64,000 nt of DNA from Cupriavidus phytohabitans (GCF_000426345.1 NZ_AUFE01000034.1:1-64000); one strand, 5' to 3'. Counted from the first letter of the stretch, positions 1-8,092 are shown. Numbers and translations are program-made. Notes: a model not told the origin generated them from the sequence alone.

Positions 1-181
1 TGGGCGCCACCGTCGCCGTCGAGGCAAAGCGCTGACCGAGGTGGCCGCGCAGGTACCACACCACGCCGCCTACGCGCTGCAACTGCGGCACGTACACGTT
101 GAGGTACATCCGGTCGATGCACTCGCTTTCGAGCACGACGTGGTCGCGTAGAACATCGCACACACTGTGTGGTACCGTCAT
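1..181 (-). CDS. N-terminal part of an unknown protein, cut by the left edge
   Basis: The reverse strand encodes 60 residues from an ATG at 181 to the window edge with no stop. The frame contains the stretch ECIDRMYLNVYVPQLQ and then RGHLGQRFAS. From memory this resembles the start of a recurrent family of roughly 400-500 residue unannotated proteins found in many high-GC bacteria, often in several near-identical copies per genome. I could not verify this and know no function for them. The start lies just downstream, in the direction of transcription, of a strongly folded leader (185-425). A short palindrome (161-172) overlaps the first codons. No Shine-Dalgarno is obvious, because the ATG sits directly after the closing helix of the folded region. 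A transposon-like or RNA-associated element is possible, but only the beginning is visible. Confidence 0.55.
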   Translation of the reverse strand, partial: MTVPHSVCDVLRDHVVLESECIDRMYLNVYVPQLQRVGGVVWYLRGHLGQRFASTATVAP

Positions 182-184
182 GTC

Positions 185-425
185 TGGCTCCGGTCGTCCA
201 CGGGGTCTTCGGACCCCATTGAGCTTCGAGCTCGTACATCGCTGGGCTTGTCCCAGCCGGCTCGACCGGAGCCACCTTACCCCCTCAGCGCTCCGCAGTC
301 ACCCGTACTACTCGTCGGTCTGAGGCAGAGCCTCGTTAGTAGTGAAAGTCGCATGATGATGCCACCTTCCGTCAGCCCCGGCCTAAAACGAACGCGTTGC
401 GACTGTTTGCGAGTTTTCCACTCGC
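185..425 (-). ncRNA. Multi-helix structured RNA leader before the left-edge gene
   Basis: Perfect complementary segments stack here. A 12-bp closing helix pairs 185-196 with 263-274. Inside it are three hairpins: 202-207/212-217 with a TTCG loop on the + strand, 221-225/229-233, and 241-246/252-257. The result is a four-way junction. Further out, 322-326/330-334 forms a hairpin enclosed by 307-312/338-343, 348-353 pairs with 398-403, and 409-413 pairs with 421-425. In addition 283-288 can pair with 320-325, overlapping one hairpin as a pseudoknot or alternative fold would. The orientation is inferred from the leftward gene that begins 4 nt past the closing helix. I do not recognise the fold as a known riboswitch or intron. 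It could be an element-end structure, a translation-control leader or a functional RNA. Confidence 0.5.
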
Positions 426-504
426 TGATCGCCCTGCCACAAGATTAGGCGACATTGGCGAAGATTCCATGCAGAGTCAGTGGATGCGCCGCAGAGCGTC
501 CGGG

Positions 505-616
505 CAAGCAGCAAGTGCGAAATGCAACAAATTGTCATATCTGACGACTTATTGCATTTGGGTGATGCAGGCAGCAAGTGGATGCCATAAAGTGCCCCGG
601 CCTTTGTCGGCACTTT
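505..616 (+). promoter_or_regulatory. Repeat-rich upstream region of the loiP-like gene
   Basis: No gene is seen between the structured leader and the protease gene. Three symmetry elements occupy it. A 10-bp direct repeat GCAGCAAGTG lies at 508-517 and 571-580. An 8-bp inverted repeat AAATGCAA/TTGCATTT lies at 520-527 and 552-559, between the direct copies. An 8-bp hairpin AAAGTGCC/GGCACTTT lies at 589-596/609-616, just upstream of the start at 642. They may be a promoter with a regulator site, or the outer end of the element to the left. No regulator can be named. Confidence 0.35.
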
Positions 617-641
617 CCGGGCCTCTATCAACAACAACATC

Positions 642-1403
642 ATGAAAGCATCATTCTCTCTCACTACCTGCGCCATCGCGGCCGCACTGCTGGCCGGCTG
701 CTCCGCTGGCATGCCCACCAACATCGACGGCATGGTGTCCGCCGGCTCCTCGCTGGCCAAGGCCGCGACGCTGAGCGACGCGGACGTCAAGAGCCTGTCC
801 GACCAGGCCTGCGCCGAATCGGACAAGACCAACAAGATCGCCGGGGCCAATACCACCTACGGCAAGCGCCTGGCCAAGATCATGAGCGGCCTGAATGGCA
901 GCAACGTGCCCAACGTCAACGCCAAGGTGTACCTGACCAGGGACGTCAACGCCTGGGCCATGGCCAATGGCTGCGTGCGCGTCTACAGCGGCCTGATGGA
1001 CATGATGACCGACGATGAAGTGCGTGGCGTGCTCGGCCATGAACTGGGCCATGTGGCACTGGGCCACACCAGGAAGGCCATGCAGGTCGCCTACACCGCG
1101 ACCGCCGCGCGTGGCGCTGCCGTGTCGGCAGGCAACGGCGCGGTGGCCGCGCTGTCGTCGTCGCAGCTGGGCGAGCTGGGTGAGAAGCTGATCAACGCGC
1201 AGTTCTCGCAGTCGCAGGAAAGCGCCGCCGATGACTACTCCTTCGACCTGCTGACCAGGAACAAGGCCAGCACGCGCGGCCTGGTGACGGCGTTCCAGAA
1301 GCTGGCCAAGCTCGATGGCGGCAAGTCGAGCATGTTCTCGTCGCACCCGGGTTCGGATGACCGCGCCAGACATATCGAGGAGCGGATCCGCAAGGCTTCG
1401 TAA
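642..1403 (+). CDS. M48-family metalloprotease lipoprotein, LoiP/YggG-like
   Basis: A 253-residue zinc peptidase predicted to sit in the cell envelope. The first 20 residues form a lipoprotein signal ending in LLAGC, so Cys20 should be lipidated. The zinc site HELGH lies at residues 133-137, and a downstream ESAADDY segment supplies the third ligand, near Glu193. Length and order match the short periplasmic M48 family of E. coli LoiP (YggG), which degrades damaged or misfolded envelope proteins and is induced by stress. There is no C-terminal TPR extension, which separates it from BepA. The gene stands alone, followed by a strong hairpin terminator shared with the convergent uspA. The upstream region holds paired repeats that could control it. 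Confidence 0.9.
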   Translation: MKASFSLTTCAIAAALLAGCSAGMPTNIDGMVSAGSSLAKAATLSDADVKSLSDQACAESDKTNKIAGANTTYGKRLAKIMSGLNGSNVPNVNAKVYLTRDVNAWAMANGCVRVYSGLMDMMTDDEVRGVLGHELGHVALGHTRKAMQVAYTATAARGAAVSAGNGAVAALSSSQLGELGEKLINAQFSQSQESAADDYSFDLLTRNKASTRGLVTAFQKLAKLDGGKSSMFSSHPGSDDRARHIEERIRKAS

Positions 1404-1430
1404 TCTCGTAAGCCACTGGCAGCAGGCATG

Positions 1431-1467
1431 ACAACGCCCGCACCGGAGAGCCCGGTGCGGGCGTTGT
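1431..1467. terminator. Bidirectional terminator hairpin
   Basis: A perfect 16-bp stem pairs 1431-1446 with 1452-1467 around a 5-nt loop. It lies between the convergent loiP-like and uspA genes. Only short T tracts flank it, so it may work with Rho or simply as a strong bidirectional hairpin. Confidence 0.8.
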
Positions 1468-1490
1468 GCTTTCTGCGCAGCGGGTCGGGG

Positions 1491-1925
1491 TCAGCGATAC
1501 ACGATCACCGGGATATCGGTATGGGTCAGCACCTTCTGCGTTTCACTGCCGAGCAGCAGGCCGGACAGCCCGCGCCGGCCATGCGACGCCATGAAGATCA
1601 CGTCGCAGCCATGGCGCTCGGCCGCGTCGATGATGCCGAGGTAGGGCACGGCGAAGGTCGACATGTCCGCGTCAAAGGTGACGCCGGCCGCGGTTGCCAG
1701 GTTCTCGACTTCCTTCAGGTAGAGCTTGGCCTGGTTCTCGATGCGGTCCTTGAAGGCCTGCGGCGCCTCGACCACGATTTCGCTGAACGGGGTGTAGGGA
1801 TACTCCTCCAGGCAGACATAGGCCGTGACGCGCGCGCCGATGGCCTTGGCGAGTTCCAGCCCGCCGTTGATGGCTTTCTTGGAGAGTTCCGAGCCGTCGG
1901 TGGGTAGCAGGATGTGTTGGAACAT
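1491..1925 (-). CDS. Universal stress protein, UspA family
   Basis: A 144-residue single Usp domain, the usual family length. It starts at the ATG at 1925, which has an AAGGAG box just upstream; a longer in-frame extension to 2021 is proline/arginine-rich and unlikely. The N-terminus MFQHILLPTDGS is the typical first strand. The C-terminal glycine-rich stretch GRRGLSGLLLGS (about 116-127) is the nucleotide-binding loop of ATP-binding Usp proteins. The product is cytoplasmic and probably helps survival under stress. It is closely similar to the second Usp gene of the window (7418-7849), including the GCDVIFMASHGRRGL segment. The gene is monocistronic, ending at the shared terminator. Confidence 0.92.
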   Translation of the reverse strand: MFQHILLPTDGSELSKKAINGGLELAKAIGARVTAYVCLEEYPYTPFSEIVVEAPQAFKDRIENQAKLYLKEVENLATAAGVTFDADMSTFAVPYLGIIDAAERHGCDVIFMASHGRRGLSGLLLGSETQKVLTHTDIPVIVYR

Positions 1926-2101
1926 GCGGGGCTCCTTTTTTGACCAGGGATGGGGGCAGGGCTGCCGCCCGGCGCCGGTGGGGCGATGCCGGGGCGGAGG
2001 AAAGCGCCTGTCTGAATCCATTGTAGTCAGGGTGCCGAGTACGGCATTGTGCTAAATCAATTGCAACAAAAGCGTCACACCCCGGAGTCTTGCGCTGGCC
2101 G

Positions 2102-3052
2102 TCAGCTTGCCAGCGCAGCTGCCGCCGACACGGATGCCGCCTGCTCCGCCCGGCGCCAGTAGGCCGGGTTGCCGTAAGTGTTCTTCAGGTGGTCGATAAA
2201 CAGCCGCACCCGCAGCGGCAGGTGCTTGCGCTGCGGGAACACCGCATGGATGCCGATCGGCGGCGCCTGGAAGTCGTCCAGCACCGTGACCAGCCGGCCG
2301 CTGGCAATTTCGTTGCCGACTTCCCACCACGAGCGCCACGCCAGGCCGTTGCCCTGCAGGCACCACTCGTGCAGCACCGCGCCGTCGGTGCATTCCATGG
2401 TGCCGCCGACCTTGACGGTCACCGAGCGGCCGTCTTGCGTGAATACCCAGCCGCGCTGCACGTTGGCGCTGGCGCCAAAGGCCAGGCAGTTATGCCGCTG
2501 CAGGTCGTCCGGCGTGTCGGGGCGGCCGGCGCGGGCCAGGTAGTCGGGCGAGGCCACTACCACGCGCCGGGTCTCGGCCAGCCGGATCGAGACCAGGCTG
2601 GAGTCGGGCAGGTCGCCCAGCCGGATCGCGCAGTCGAAGCCTTCATTGACCAGGTCGACCACGCGGTCGGACAGGTCCAGCGTGATCGATACGTCCGGGT
2701 GGGATTCGATGAACAGCGGCACCAGCGGCGCCACGTGCTTGCGGCCGTAGCCGGCCGGCGCGGTCACGCGCAGATGGCCGCTGGCCTTGACGCCGCCGGC
2801 CGAGACACTGGCCTCGGCATTGTGCAAATCGTTCAGGATGCGCTGGCAGTCCTCCAGGAAGGCCGAACCTTCGAAGGTCAGGCTGATCTTGCGCGTGGTA
2901 CGTACCAGCAACTTCACGCCCAGCCGCTCTTCCAGCGCATCGATGCGACGCCCGATGATGGCCGGCGCCACGCCTTCCGCCGCCGCCGCCGCCGACAGGC
3001 TGCCGCGCGAGGCGACGGATACAAAAGTCTCCAGCTGTTTGAAATGGTCCAC
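2102..3052 (-). CDS. LysR-family transcriptional regulator
   Basis: A one-component DNA-binding regulator. The N-terminal winged helix-turn-helix contains AAAAAEGVAPAIIGRRIDALEE and is followed by the LysR effector-binding domain, which has the usual two-lobed fold. I place the start at the GTG at 3052 (fMet-Asp-His-Phe-Lys-Gln-Leu-Glu), because family members begin with that segment; an upstream in-frame start at 3118 would add 22 residues of low-complexity sequence. That gives 316 residues, normal for the family. It is transcribed away from the HAD-aceB pair across a 291-bp region, the usual LysR layout, so it may control those genes. Its inducer cannot be read from sequence. Confidence 0.9.
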   Translation of the reverse strand: MDHFKQLETFVSVASRGSLSAAAAAEGVAPAIIGRRIDALEERLGVKLLVRTTRKISLTFEGSAFLEDCQRILNDLHNAEASVSAGGVKASGHLRVTAPAGYGRKHVAPLVPLFIESHPDVSITLDLSDRVVDLVNEGFDCAIRLGDLPDSSLVSIRLAETRRVVVASPDYLARAGRPDTPDDLQRHNCLAFGASANVQRGWVFTQDGRSVTVKVGGTMECTDGAVLHEWCLQGNGLAWRSWWEVGNEIASGRLVTVLDDFQAPPIGIHAVFPQRKHLPLRVRLFIDHLKNTYGNPAYWRRAEQAASVSAAAALAS

Positions 3053-3343
3053 AAATGTTCGCCGAGTAGTGCCCGAGTAGTACCCACCCGCGCCTTTTGT
3101 GCCGGTTCGGTCACGCACGATGCGTTCCAGCGTGCTGCCGGCGGCAAATGCGCAAGGTTTTAGTGCGGAGTATCGTTTTAGTCAGCCAAGATTAGTGGCC
3201 GAAAAGTAAAAGATCAAGTGACCCGGGGCACCTTTGCCGCAGTGCAGCGTCTTTCTACAATGCGATGCATTCATCGGTGTACACGGCTACGCAGTTGTGG
3301 TCCGGCACCGACACACCTTGCACACACAGGTTGCCAGCGCCCC

Positions 3344-4045
3344 ATGAACAAGATCCGCGCAGTCGTCTTCGATGCCTATGGCACGCTGTTCGACGTGTAT
3401 TCCGTCACCGCGCGCGCGGAACAGCTGTTCCCGGGCCGCGGCGAGGCGCTGGCGCTGCTGTGGCGCGATCGCCAGATCGACTACACGCGCATCCGCACCA
3501 TGGCCGCGCACGACGGCGCGCACTACAAGCCGTTCTGGGCCATCACCGTGGACGCGCTGCGCTACGCCGCCGAGCGCCTGGGCCTGCCGCTGGACGAGGC
3601 CACCGAAGCCCAGCTGCTCAAGGAATACGCCTGCCTGTCGGCATTCCCGGAAAACCTGGGCGCGCTCAAGCGCCTGCGCAAGGCGGGACTGCCGCTGGGC
3701 ATCCTGTCCAACGGCAATGCCGAGATGCTCGATATCTCGGTCAAGAGCGCCGGCATGCACGGCCTGTTCGACCATGTGCTGTCGGTCGATGCGGTGCGCC
3801 AGTACAAGACCGCGCCCGCTGCCTATGCACTGGGGCCGCTGGCCTTCGGGCTGGACGCGCAGGAGATGCTGTTCGTCTCGTCCAACGGCTGGGACGCCTG
3901 CGGCGCCACCTGGTTTGGCTACACCACCTTCTGGATCAACCGTGCCGGCCACCCGGCGGAGCGGCTCGACGTAGCCCCCTCCGGCACCGGGCACGACATG
4001 AACGACCTGCTCGAATTTGTCCGCGCCCATGGCGTGGCGGTATAG
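3344..4045 (+). CDS. HAD-superfamily type II haloacid dehalogenase-like hydrolase
   Basis: A 233-residue cytoplasmic hydrolase. HAD motif I, VVFDAYGTLFD, places the nucleophile at Asp10. Motif II is LSNG at 121-124, Lys155 is motif III, and SSNGWDACGA at 179-188 is the acidic motif. The SSNxWD form and the small helical cap are typical of L-2-haloacid dehalogenases. In this family the aspartate displaces halide from short 2-haloacids to give 2-hydroxyacids, but a phosphatase role cannot be excluded. The ATG at 3344 was chosen because the upstream extension is not protein-like. Malate synthase follows after 50 nt, so the two are probably cotranscribed; that would link a glycolate- or glyoxylate-yielding dehalogenation to the glyoxylate shunt. 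Confidence 0.85.
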   Translation: MNKIRAVVFDAYGTLFDVYSVTARAEQLFPGRGEALALLWRDRQIDYTRIRTMAAHDGAHYKPFWAITVDALRYAAERLGLPLDEATEAQLLKEYACLSAFPENLGALKRLRKAGLPLGILSNGNAEMLDISVKSAGMHGLFDHVLSVDAVRQYKTAPAAYALGPLAFGLDAQEMLFVSSNGWDACGATWFGYTTFWINRAGHPAERLDVAPSGTGHDMNDLLEFVRAHGVAV

Positions 4046-4095
4046 CAGGGCGCCCCAATCACCAAGCTATCGCTATCGTTTACAGGAGAACACTG

Positions 4096-5682
4096 ATGGC
4101 TATCACGCTGCCCGCGGGCATGAAGATTACCGGCGAAATCCTGCCGGCCTACGAAGATATCCTCACGCCGGAAGCCCTGGCCCTGGTAGACAAGCTGCAC
4201 CGCGCCTTCGAGCCGCGCCGTCAGGAACTGCTGGCCGCGCGCGTCGAGCGCGCCAAGCGCCTGGACGCCGGCGAAGTCCCCGATTTCCTGCCGGAAACCA
4301 AGAGCATCCGCGAAGGCGACTGGAAGGTTGCACCGGTGCCCAAGGCGCTGGAATGCCGCCGCGTGGAAATCACCGGCCCGGTCGAAGCCAAGATGGTGAT
4401 CAACGCCTTCAACTCGGGCGCTGACAGCTACATGACCGACTTCGAGGATTCCAACACCCCCAACTGGCACAACCAGCTGCAGGGCCAGGTCAACCTGAAG
4501 GCTGCCGTGCGCCGCACGCTGACCCTGGAATCGAAGGGCAAGCAATACAAGCTGAACGACAAGATCGCCACGCTGCAGGTGCGTCCGCGCGGCTGGCACC
4601 TGGACGAAAAGCACGTCACCATCGACGGCAAGCGCGTCTCGGGCGGCATCTTCGACTTCGCGCTGTTCCTGTTCCACAACGCCAAGGAACAGATCGCCCG
4701 CGGCGCCGGCCCGTTCTTCTACCTGCCCAAGATGGAAAGCCATCTGGAAGCGCGCCTGTGGAACGACATCTTCGTGATGGCGCAGAACGAAATCGGCCTG
4801 CCGCAAGGCACCATCAAGGCCACCGTGCTGATCGAGACCATCCTCGCCGCGTTCGAGATGGAAGAGATCCTGTATGAGCTGCGCGAGCACAGCGCCGGCC
4901 TGAACGCCGGCCGCTGGGACTACATCTTCTCGTGCATCAAGAAGTTCAAGAACGACAAGGACTTCTGCCTGGCCGACCGCGCCAAGGTCACCATGACCGC
5001 GCCGTTCATGCGCGCCTACGCGCTGCTGCTGCTCAAGACGTGCCACTCGCGCGGCGCCCCCGCCATCGGCGGCATGAGCGCGCTGATCCCGATCAAGAAC
5101 GATCCGGAGAAGAACGCCATCGCCATGGAAGGCATCATCAGCGACAAGCGCCGCGATGCCACCGACGGCTACGACGGCGGCTGGGTGGCGCACCCGGGCC
5201 TGGTCGAGCCGGCCATGAAGGAATTCGTGGCAGTGCTGGGCGACAAGCCGAACCAGTTCGAAAAGCAACGTCCGGACGTGCAAGTGAAGGGCGCCGACCT
5301 GCTCGACTTCAAGCCGGAAACGCCGATCACCGAGCACGGCCTGCGCATGAACATCAACGTCGGCATCCACTACCTGGGCGCCTGGCTGGCCGGCAACGGC
5401 TGCGTGCCGATCCACAACCTGATGGAAGACGCCGCCACCGCCGAGATCTCGCGCTCGCAGGTGTGGCAGTGGATCCGTTCGCCGAAGGGCAAGCTGGAAG
5501 ACGGCACCAAGGTCACGGCCGAGCTGGTGCGCAAGCTGATCCCGGAAGAGCTCGCCAAGGTGAAGGAACTGGTCGGTGGCGACACCAAGACCTATGACCG
5601 CGCTGCCGAGATCTTCGAGCAGATGTCGACGTCGGAGGATTTCGCCGAGTTCCTGACGCTGCCGCTGTACGAAGAGGTCTGA
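4096..5682 (+). CDS. aceB: Malate synthase A
   Basis: A 528-residue enzyme that condenses glyoxylate with acetyl-CoA to malate and CoA, the second step of the glyoxylate bypass. Length and motifs fit the A isoform rather than the 720-residue G form. Visible are FEDSNTPNW in the acetyl-CoA/Mg region, the GPFFYLPKMESHLEARLWN segment, and the family signature region GLNAGRWDYIFSCIKKF (about 266-282). A good ribosome site, CAGGAG, precedes the ATG. Isocitrate lyase is not in the window. The upstream HAD gene is 50 nt away and a strong terminator follows the stop, so the transcriptional unit is HAD-aceB at most. Confidence in function is very high. Confidence 0.97.
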   Translation: MAITLPAGMKITGEILPAYEDILTPEALALVDKLHRAFEPRRQELLAARVERAKRLDAGEVPDFLPETKSIREGDWKVAPVPKALECRRVEITGPVEAKMVINAFNSGADSYMTDFEDSNTPNWHNQLQGQVNLKAAVRRTLTLESKGKQYKLNDKIATLQVRPRGWHLDEKHVTIDGKRVSGGIFDFALFLFHNAKEQIARGAGPFFYLPKMESHLEARLWNDIFVMAQNEIGLPQGTIKATVLIETILAAFEMEEILYELREHSAGLNAGRWDYIFSCIKKFKNDKDFCLADRAKVTMTAPFMRAYALLLLKTCHSRGAPAIGGMSALIPIKNDPEKNAIAMEGIISDKRRDATDGYDGGWVAHPGLVEPAMKEFVAVLGDKPNQFEKQRPDVQVKGADLLDFKPETPITEHGLRMNINVGIHYLGAWLAGNGCVPIHNLMEDAATAEISRSQVWQWIRSPKGKLEDGTKVTAELVRKLIPEELAKVKELVGGDTKTYDRAAEIFEQMSTSEDFAEFLTLPLYEEV

Positions 5683-5710
5683 GCAGGCCGCACTGCTCCG
5701 GCATGAACAA

Positions 5711-5740
5711 AACCGCAGCCTGATGGCTGCGGTTTTTTTG
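5711..5740 (+). terminator. Rho-independent terminator of aceB
   Basis: A perfect 10-bp stem, AACCGCAGCC at 5711-5720 paired with 5725-5734 around a TGAT loop, is followed by a T run (5733-5739). An A tract precedes the stem, so it may also serve the convergent gene at 5753-6076. Confidence 0.9.
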
Positions 5741-5752
5741 TGCGGCTTCCTT

Positions 5753-6076
5753 TTACAGCGGCCCGGGCAGCGTCTTCAGCCCGATCCAGAGCACCATGAT
5801 GATGACGTTGACCGGCACGCTGAGCGCGCCCGGCACGTAGAACAGCGCCGACAGCACCGGCGCGCACAGCACGCCTTCCACCACGCTGCCGACGGCATAG
5901 AAGAAGACCCCGCACCACAGCCAGCGCCGCATATATGTCGGCAGCCAGTGCGCACGCGCCTTGTTGAAATGCCAGGCGTGGGCCCGTTCGGCGTGGCTTC
6001 CCCGGCTGGCGTCGCGGAACAGCCAGTTGAAGAAAAAGTAGCGGTACAGCAGGGTGCGGAAGGCCAGCTCTTGCAT
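5753..6076 (-). CDS. Small conserved-looking membrane protein of unknown function
   Basis: A 107-residue protein starting MQELAFRTLLYRYFFFNWLF. I chose the ATG at 6076 because AGGAG lies six bases upstream; a longer frame to 6121 lacks such a site. The first half is aromatic- and arginine-rich (RYFFFNWLFRD, then HWLPTYMRRWLWCG). The second half has two hydrophobic segments, about residues 55-75 and 82-100, long enough to span the membrane. No catalytic motif is visible and I do not recognise the family. It is convergent with aceB and monocistronic. Confidence 0.6.
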   Translation of the reverse strand: MQELAFRTLLYRYFFFNWLFRDASRGSHAERAHAWHFNKARAHWLPTYMRRWLWCGVFFYAVGSVVEGVLCAPVLSALFYVPGALSVPVNVIIMVLWIGLKTLPGPL

Positions 6077-6313
6077 GATCACTCCTATCGCCGTGCCAAG
6101 CCGGTGGTGTGCAACGTTCATACCAGCGCATGCAGGGACGACGGCGGCTTATATCAGCAGCGTAGCAAGAAGTCGCGCGGACAGCCCAGCCGCCGGGAGC
6201 AATCCGGATCCGCGCCATGCTGGAAAACCCCGCATGTCCCGCGCAGCAACACTCCCTAATATGAAGTACCCGCCGCCAGCGCGGCCGACAACATTAAAGC
6301 GGAGACTTCAGAT

Positions 6314-7297
6314 ATGGACCGTCGACAGTTCCTGGGCACCGCAGTCCTTGCCGCAAGCGCCGGCGTGGCGCCGTTTGCCATGGCGCAGCAGTGGCCGTCG
6401 CGGCCGATCCGGCTGGTGGTGGCGTATCCGCCCGGCGGCGGTACGGACGTGGTGGCGCGGCTGTTTGCCGACTATCTTGGCCGCGTGGCGGGCCAGTCGG
6501 TGGTGGTGGAGAACAAGCCGGGTGGCGCCACCATTCCCGCCACGCAGGACGTGATCCGCGCCAGGAACGACGGCCAGACGCTGCTGGTGACGCTAGGTTC
6601 GTCCGCCACCTCGGGCGCGCATATCAACCGCGTGCCCTATGACCCGCTGACCGACCTCACCGCGCTGGCCGAACTCGGCCGTGCCCCGGTGCTGCTCGCC
6701 GCCAACAAGGACGCCCCTTATTCCACGCTGAAGGAACTGATCGCCTATTCCAAGGCCAACCCGGGCAAGCCGATCCATTCCGCCTCATACGGCCCGGGCA
6801 CGTCGTCGCACTTTGGCCCGCTGCTGTTCAACCGGCTGGCAGGCACCAACCTGGAGCCGGTGCTGTACAAGGGCTCGGCGCCGGCCACGCAGGACCTCGT
6901 GGGCGGCGTGGTGCCGCTGATGATCGACGGCCTGACCACCGGCGTGCCGCTCTACCAGGCCGGCAAGACCAAGGTGCTGGCGACCACCATCCCGGAACGC
7001 TCAGAGATGGCGCCCGGCGCGCCGACGTTCCGTGAGCTGGGTTTCCAGGAGATGGAGCAACTTAGCGGCTATTTCGCCCTGTTTGGACCGAAGGGCATGC
7101 CGAAGGCAACGGTTGATGCCGTCTCCGAGGCCGTGCGCAAGGTGCTGGCCGACCCGGCGTACCAGAAACGGCTGGCCGGCATCGGCGTGCTGCCGGCGCA
7201 GGCGGTCACGCCAGAAGCGTTTTCCGCACAGATCCGGACCGATCATGCGCGTTGGGGACAGTTCATCAAGGACATCGGGTTCAAGATCGAGAATTGA
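6314..7297 (+). CDS. Bug/TctC-family solute-binding receptor, Tat-type signal
   Basis: A 327-residue periplasmic binding protein of the tripartite tricarboxylate transporter (TTT) family. The N-terminus MDRRQFLGTAVLAASAGVAP carries a twin-arginine motif (RRQFLG), suggesting export by Tat and cleavage after FAMA (about residue 24). The mature protein opens with the typical WPSRPIRLVVAYPPGGGTDVVARL segment, in which the PGGGTD loop contacts a carboxylate of the ligand. No TctA/TctB genes are nearby, so it is one of the orphan Bug proteins typical of beta-proteobacteria; such receptors bind organic acids or amides. A usp gene follows 120 nt downstream on the same strand. The ligand is not predictable. 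Confidence 0.9.
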   Translation: MDRRQFLGTAVLAASAGVAPFAMAQQWPSRPIRLVVAYPPGGGTDVVARLFADYLGRVAGQSVVVENKPGGATIPATQDVIRARNDGQTLLVTLGSSATSGAHINRVPYDPLTDLTALAELGRAPVLLAANKDAPYSTLKELIAYSKANPGKPIHSASYGPGTSSHFGPLLFNRLAGTNLEPVLYKGSAPATQDLVGGVVPLMIDGLTTGVPLYQAGKTKVLATTIPERSEMAPGAPTFRELGFQEMEQLSGYFALFGPKGMPKATVDAVSEAVRKVLADPAYQKRLAGIGVLPAQAVTPEAFSAQIRTDHARWGQFIKDIGFKIEN

Positions 7298-7417
7298 GTC
7301 CGCCAGTTCGCCTGAACTCAAAGACGGGCTCCGCCGCGGGGCGATTTATTGTCCATACTGAACCTTGCCGCGGCACCTCGCCGCGGCAACAAGAATCAGC
7401 AGCCTATGGAGGGAATC

Positions 7418-7849
7418 GTGTTCAAGCACATCTTGCTGGCCACTGATGGCTCGGAGCTTTCCAAGGTCGCCATGGCGGCGGCGATCAATTTCGTCAAGGC
7501 GGGCGGTGCGAAGCTGACGGCGTATACGTGCATGGAGGAGTATCCCTACCTGTCCTCAGGGGATGCCGGCCATCCGCGGCGAAAGGCGTATGAGGAACAT
7601 GAGGCCGAGCGGGCCGGCGCGGTGCTGGCCGAGGTTGTCGCCGCGGCCACCGAGGCGGGCGTGACCTGCCAGACCGACATGAGCACGTCGGTGCCATACA
7701 AGGGCATCATCGATGCCGCCGCCAAGCACGGCTGTGACGTGATTTTCATGGCATCGCACGGGCGGCGCGGGCTGGAAGGGCTGCTGGTCGGCAGCGAAAC
7801 ACAAAAGGTACTCACGCACTGCAGGATTCCCGTGCTCGTCTACCGCTGA
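7418..7849 (+). CDS. Universal stress protein, UspA family (second copy)
   Basis: A 143-residue Usp-domain protein. A GTG at 7418 with a GGAGG box six bases upstream gives the start fMet-Phe-Lys-His-Ile-Leu-Leu, matching its paralog at 1491-1925. An ATG 12 bases earlier would add MEGI and sits on top of the ribosome site, so GTG is preferred. The C-terminal GRRGLEGLLVGSETQKVL loop retains the glycine and serine residues of ATP-binding Usp proteins. It is cytoplasmic. It differs from the paralog mainly in the middle, where SSGDAGHPRRKAYEE replaces the paralog loop. Confidence 0.92.
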   Translation: MFKHILLATDGSELSKVAMAAAINFVKAGGAKLTAYTCMEEYPYLSSGDAGHPRRKAYEEHEAERAGAVLAEVVAAATEAGVTCQTDMSTSVPYKGIIDAAAKHGCDVIFMASHGRRGLEGLLVGSETQKVLTHCRIPVLVYR

Positions 7850-7867
7850 GCTTGCGCAATCCGCCGG

Positions 7868-8070
7868 TCAGGATTCCTTCGACAGTTGCGCGATGCGCTT
7901 CCAGTGCGCGTCCTCGTTCGGCAACGGGCCGGGGAACTGGCGGCGCTCGGCGATAACATCGACTGGTTCGCGCAGAACGCCTTGGACTCGGGTGACTGAG
8001 CGATCCTGACCAGTTCGTCGGACAAGCGCTCGACCAGCGGCCGGTTCGCGAGCCGGCGCTTGCCGGAATG
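7868..8070 (-). pseudogene. Decayed C-terminal fragment of a Bug/TctC receptor
   Basis: The reverse strand encodes PLVERLSDELVRIAQSPE and a few further residues in one frame, then switches to another frame reading DVIAERRQFPG and NEDAHWKRIAQLSKES before a stop at 7868. Joined across a frameshift near 7960, these read like the last 65 residues of a Bug receptor, where a helix of the form V-x-R-L-x-x-E is followed by a glutamine-rich turn and a W-x-x-I helix. No N-terminal part, signal peptide or start is visible. The remnant sits between usp and the ABC exporter gene. The assignment rests on pattern recognition of the family C-terminus. Confidence 0.5.
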
Positions 8071-8092
8071 CGAACATGCGCGCGCCGTGCCC

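Noticed and set aside
202-217. GGGGTC-TTCG-GACCCC as a terminator
   Set aside because: It is nested inside a longer closing helix with two sister hairpins and has no T run, so a structured RNA explains it better.
338-403. Possible group II intron domain V because of GTGAAAGTCGCA
   Set aside because: The surrounding helices do not give the 34-nt domain V shape with AGC triad and GAAA-capped stem, and no reverse transcriptase is visible.
167-448. Forward 93-residue frame through the structured leader
   Set aside because: The sequence is explained by the palindromic helices. No ribosome site precedes it and such peptides are probably products of the folded DNA, although similar ones may be annotated elsewhere.
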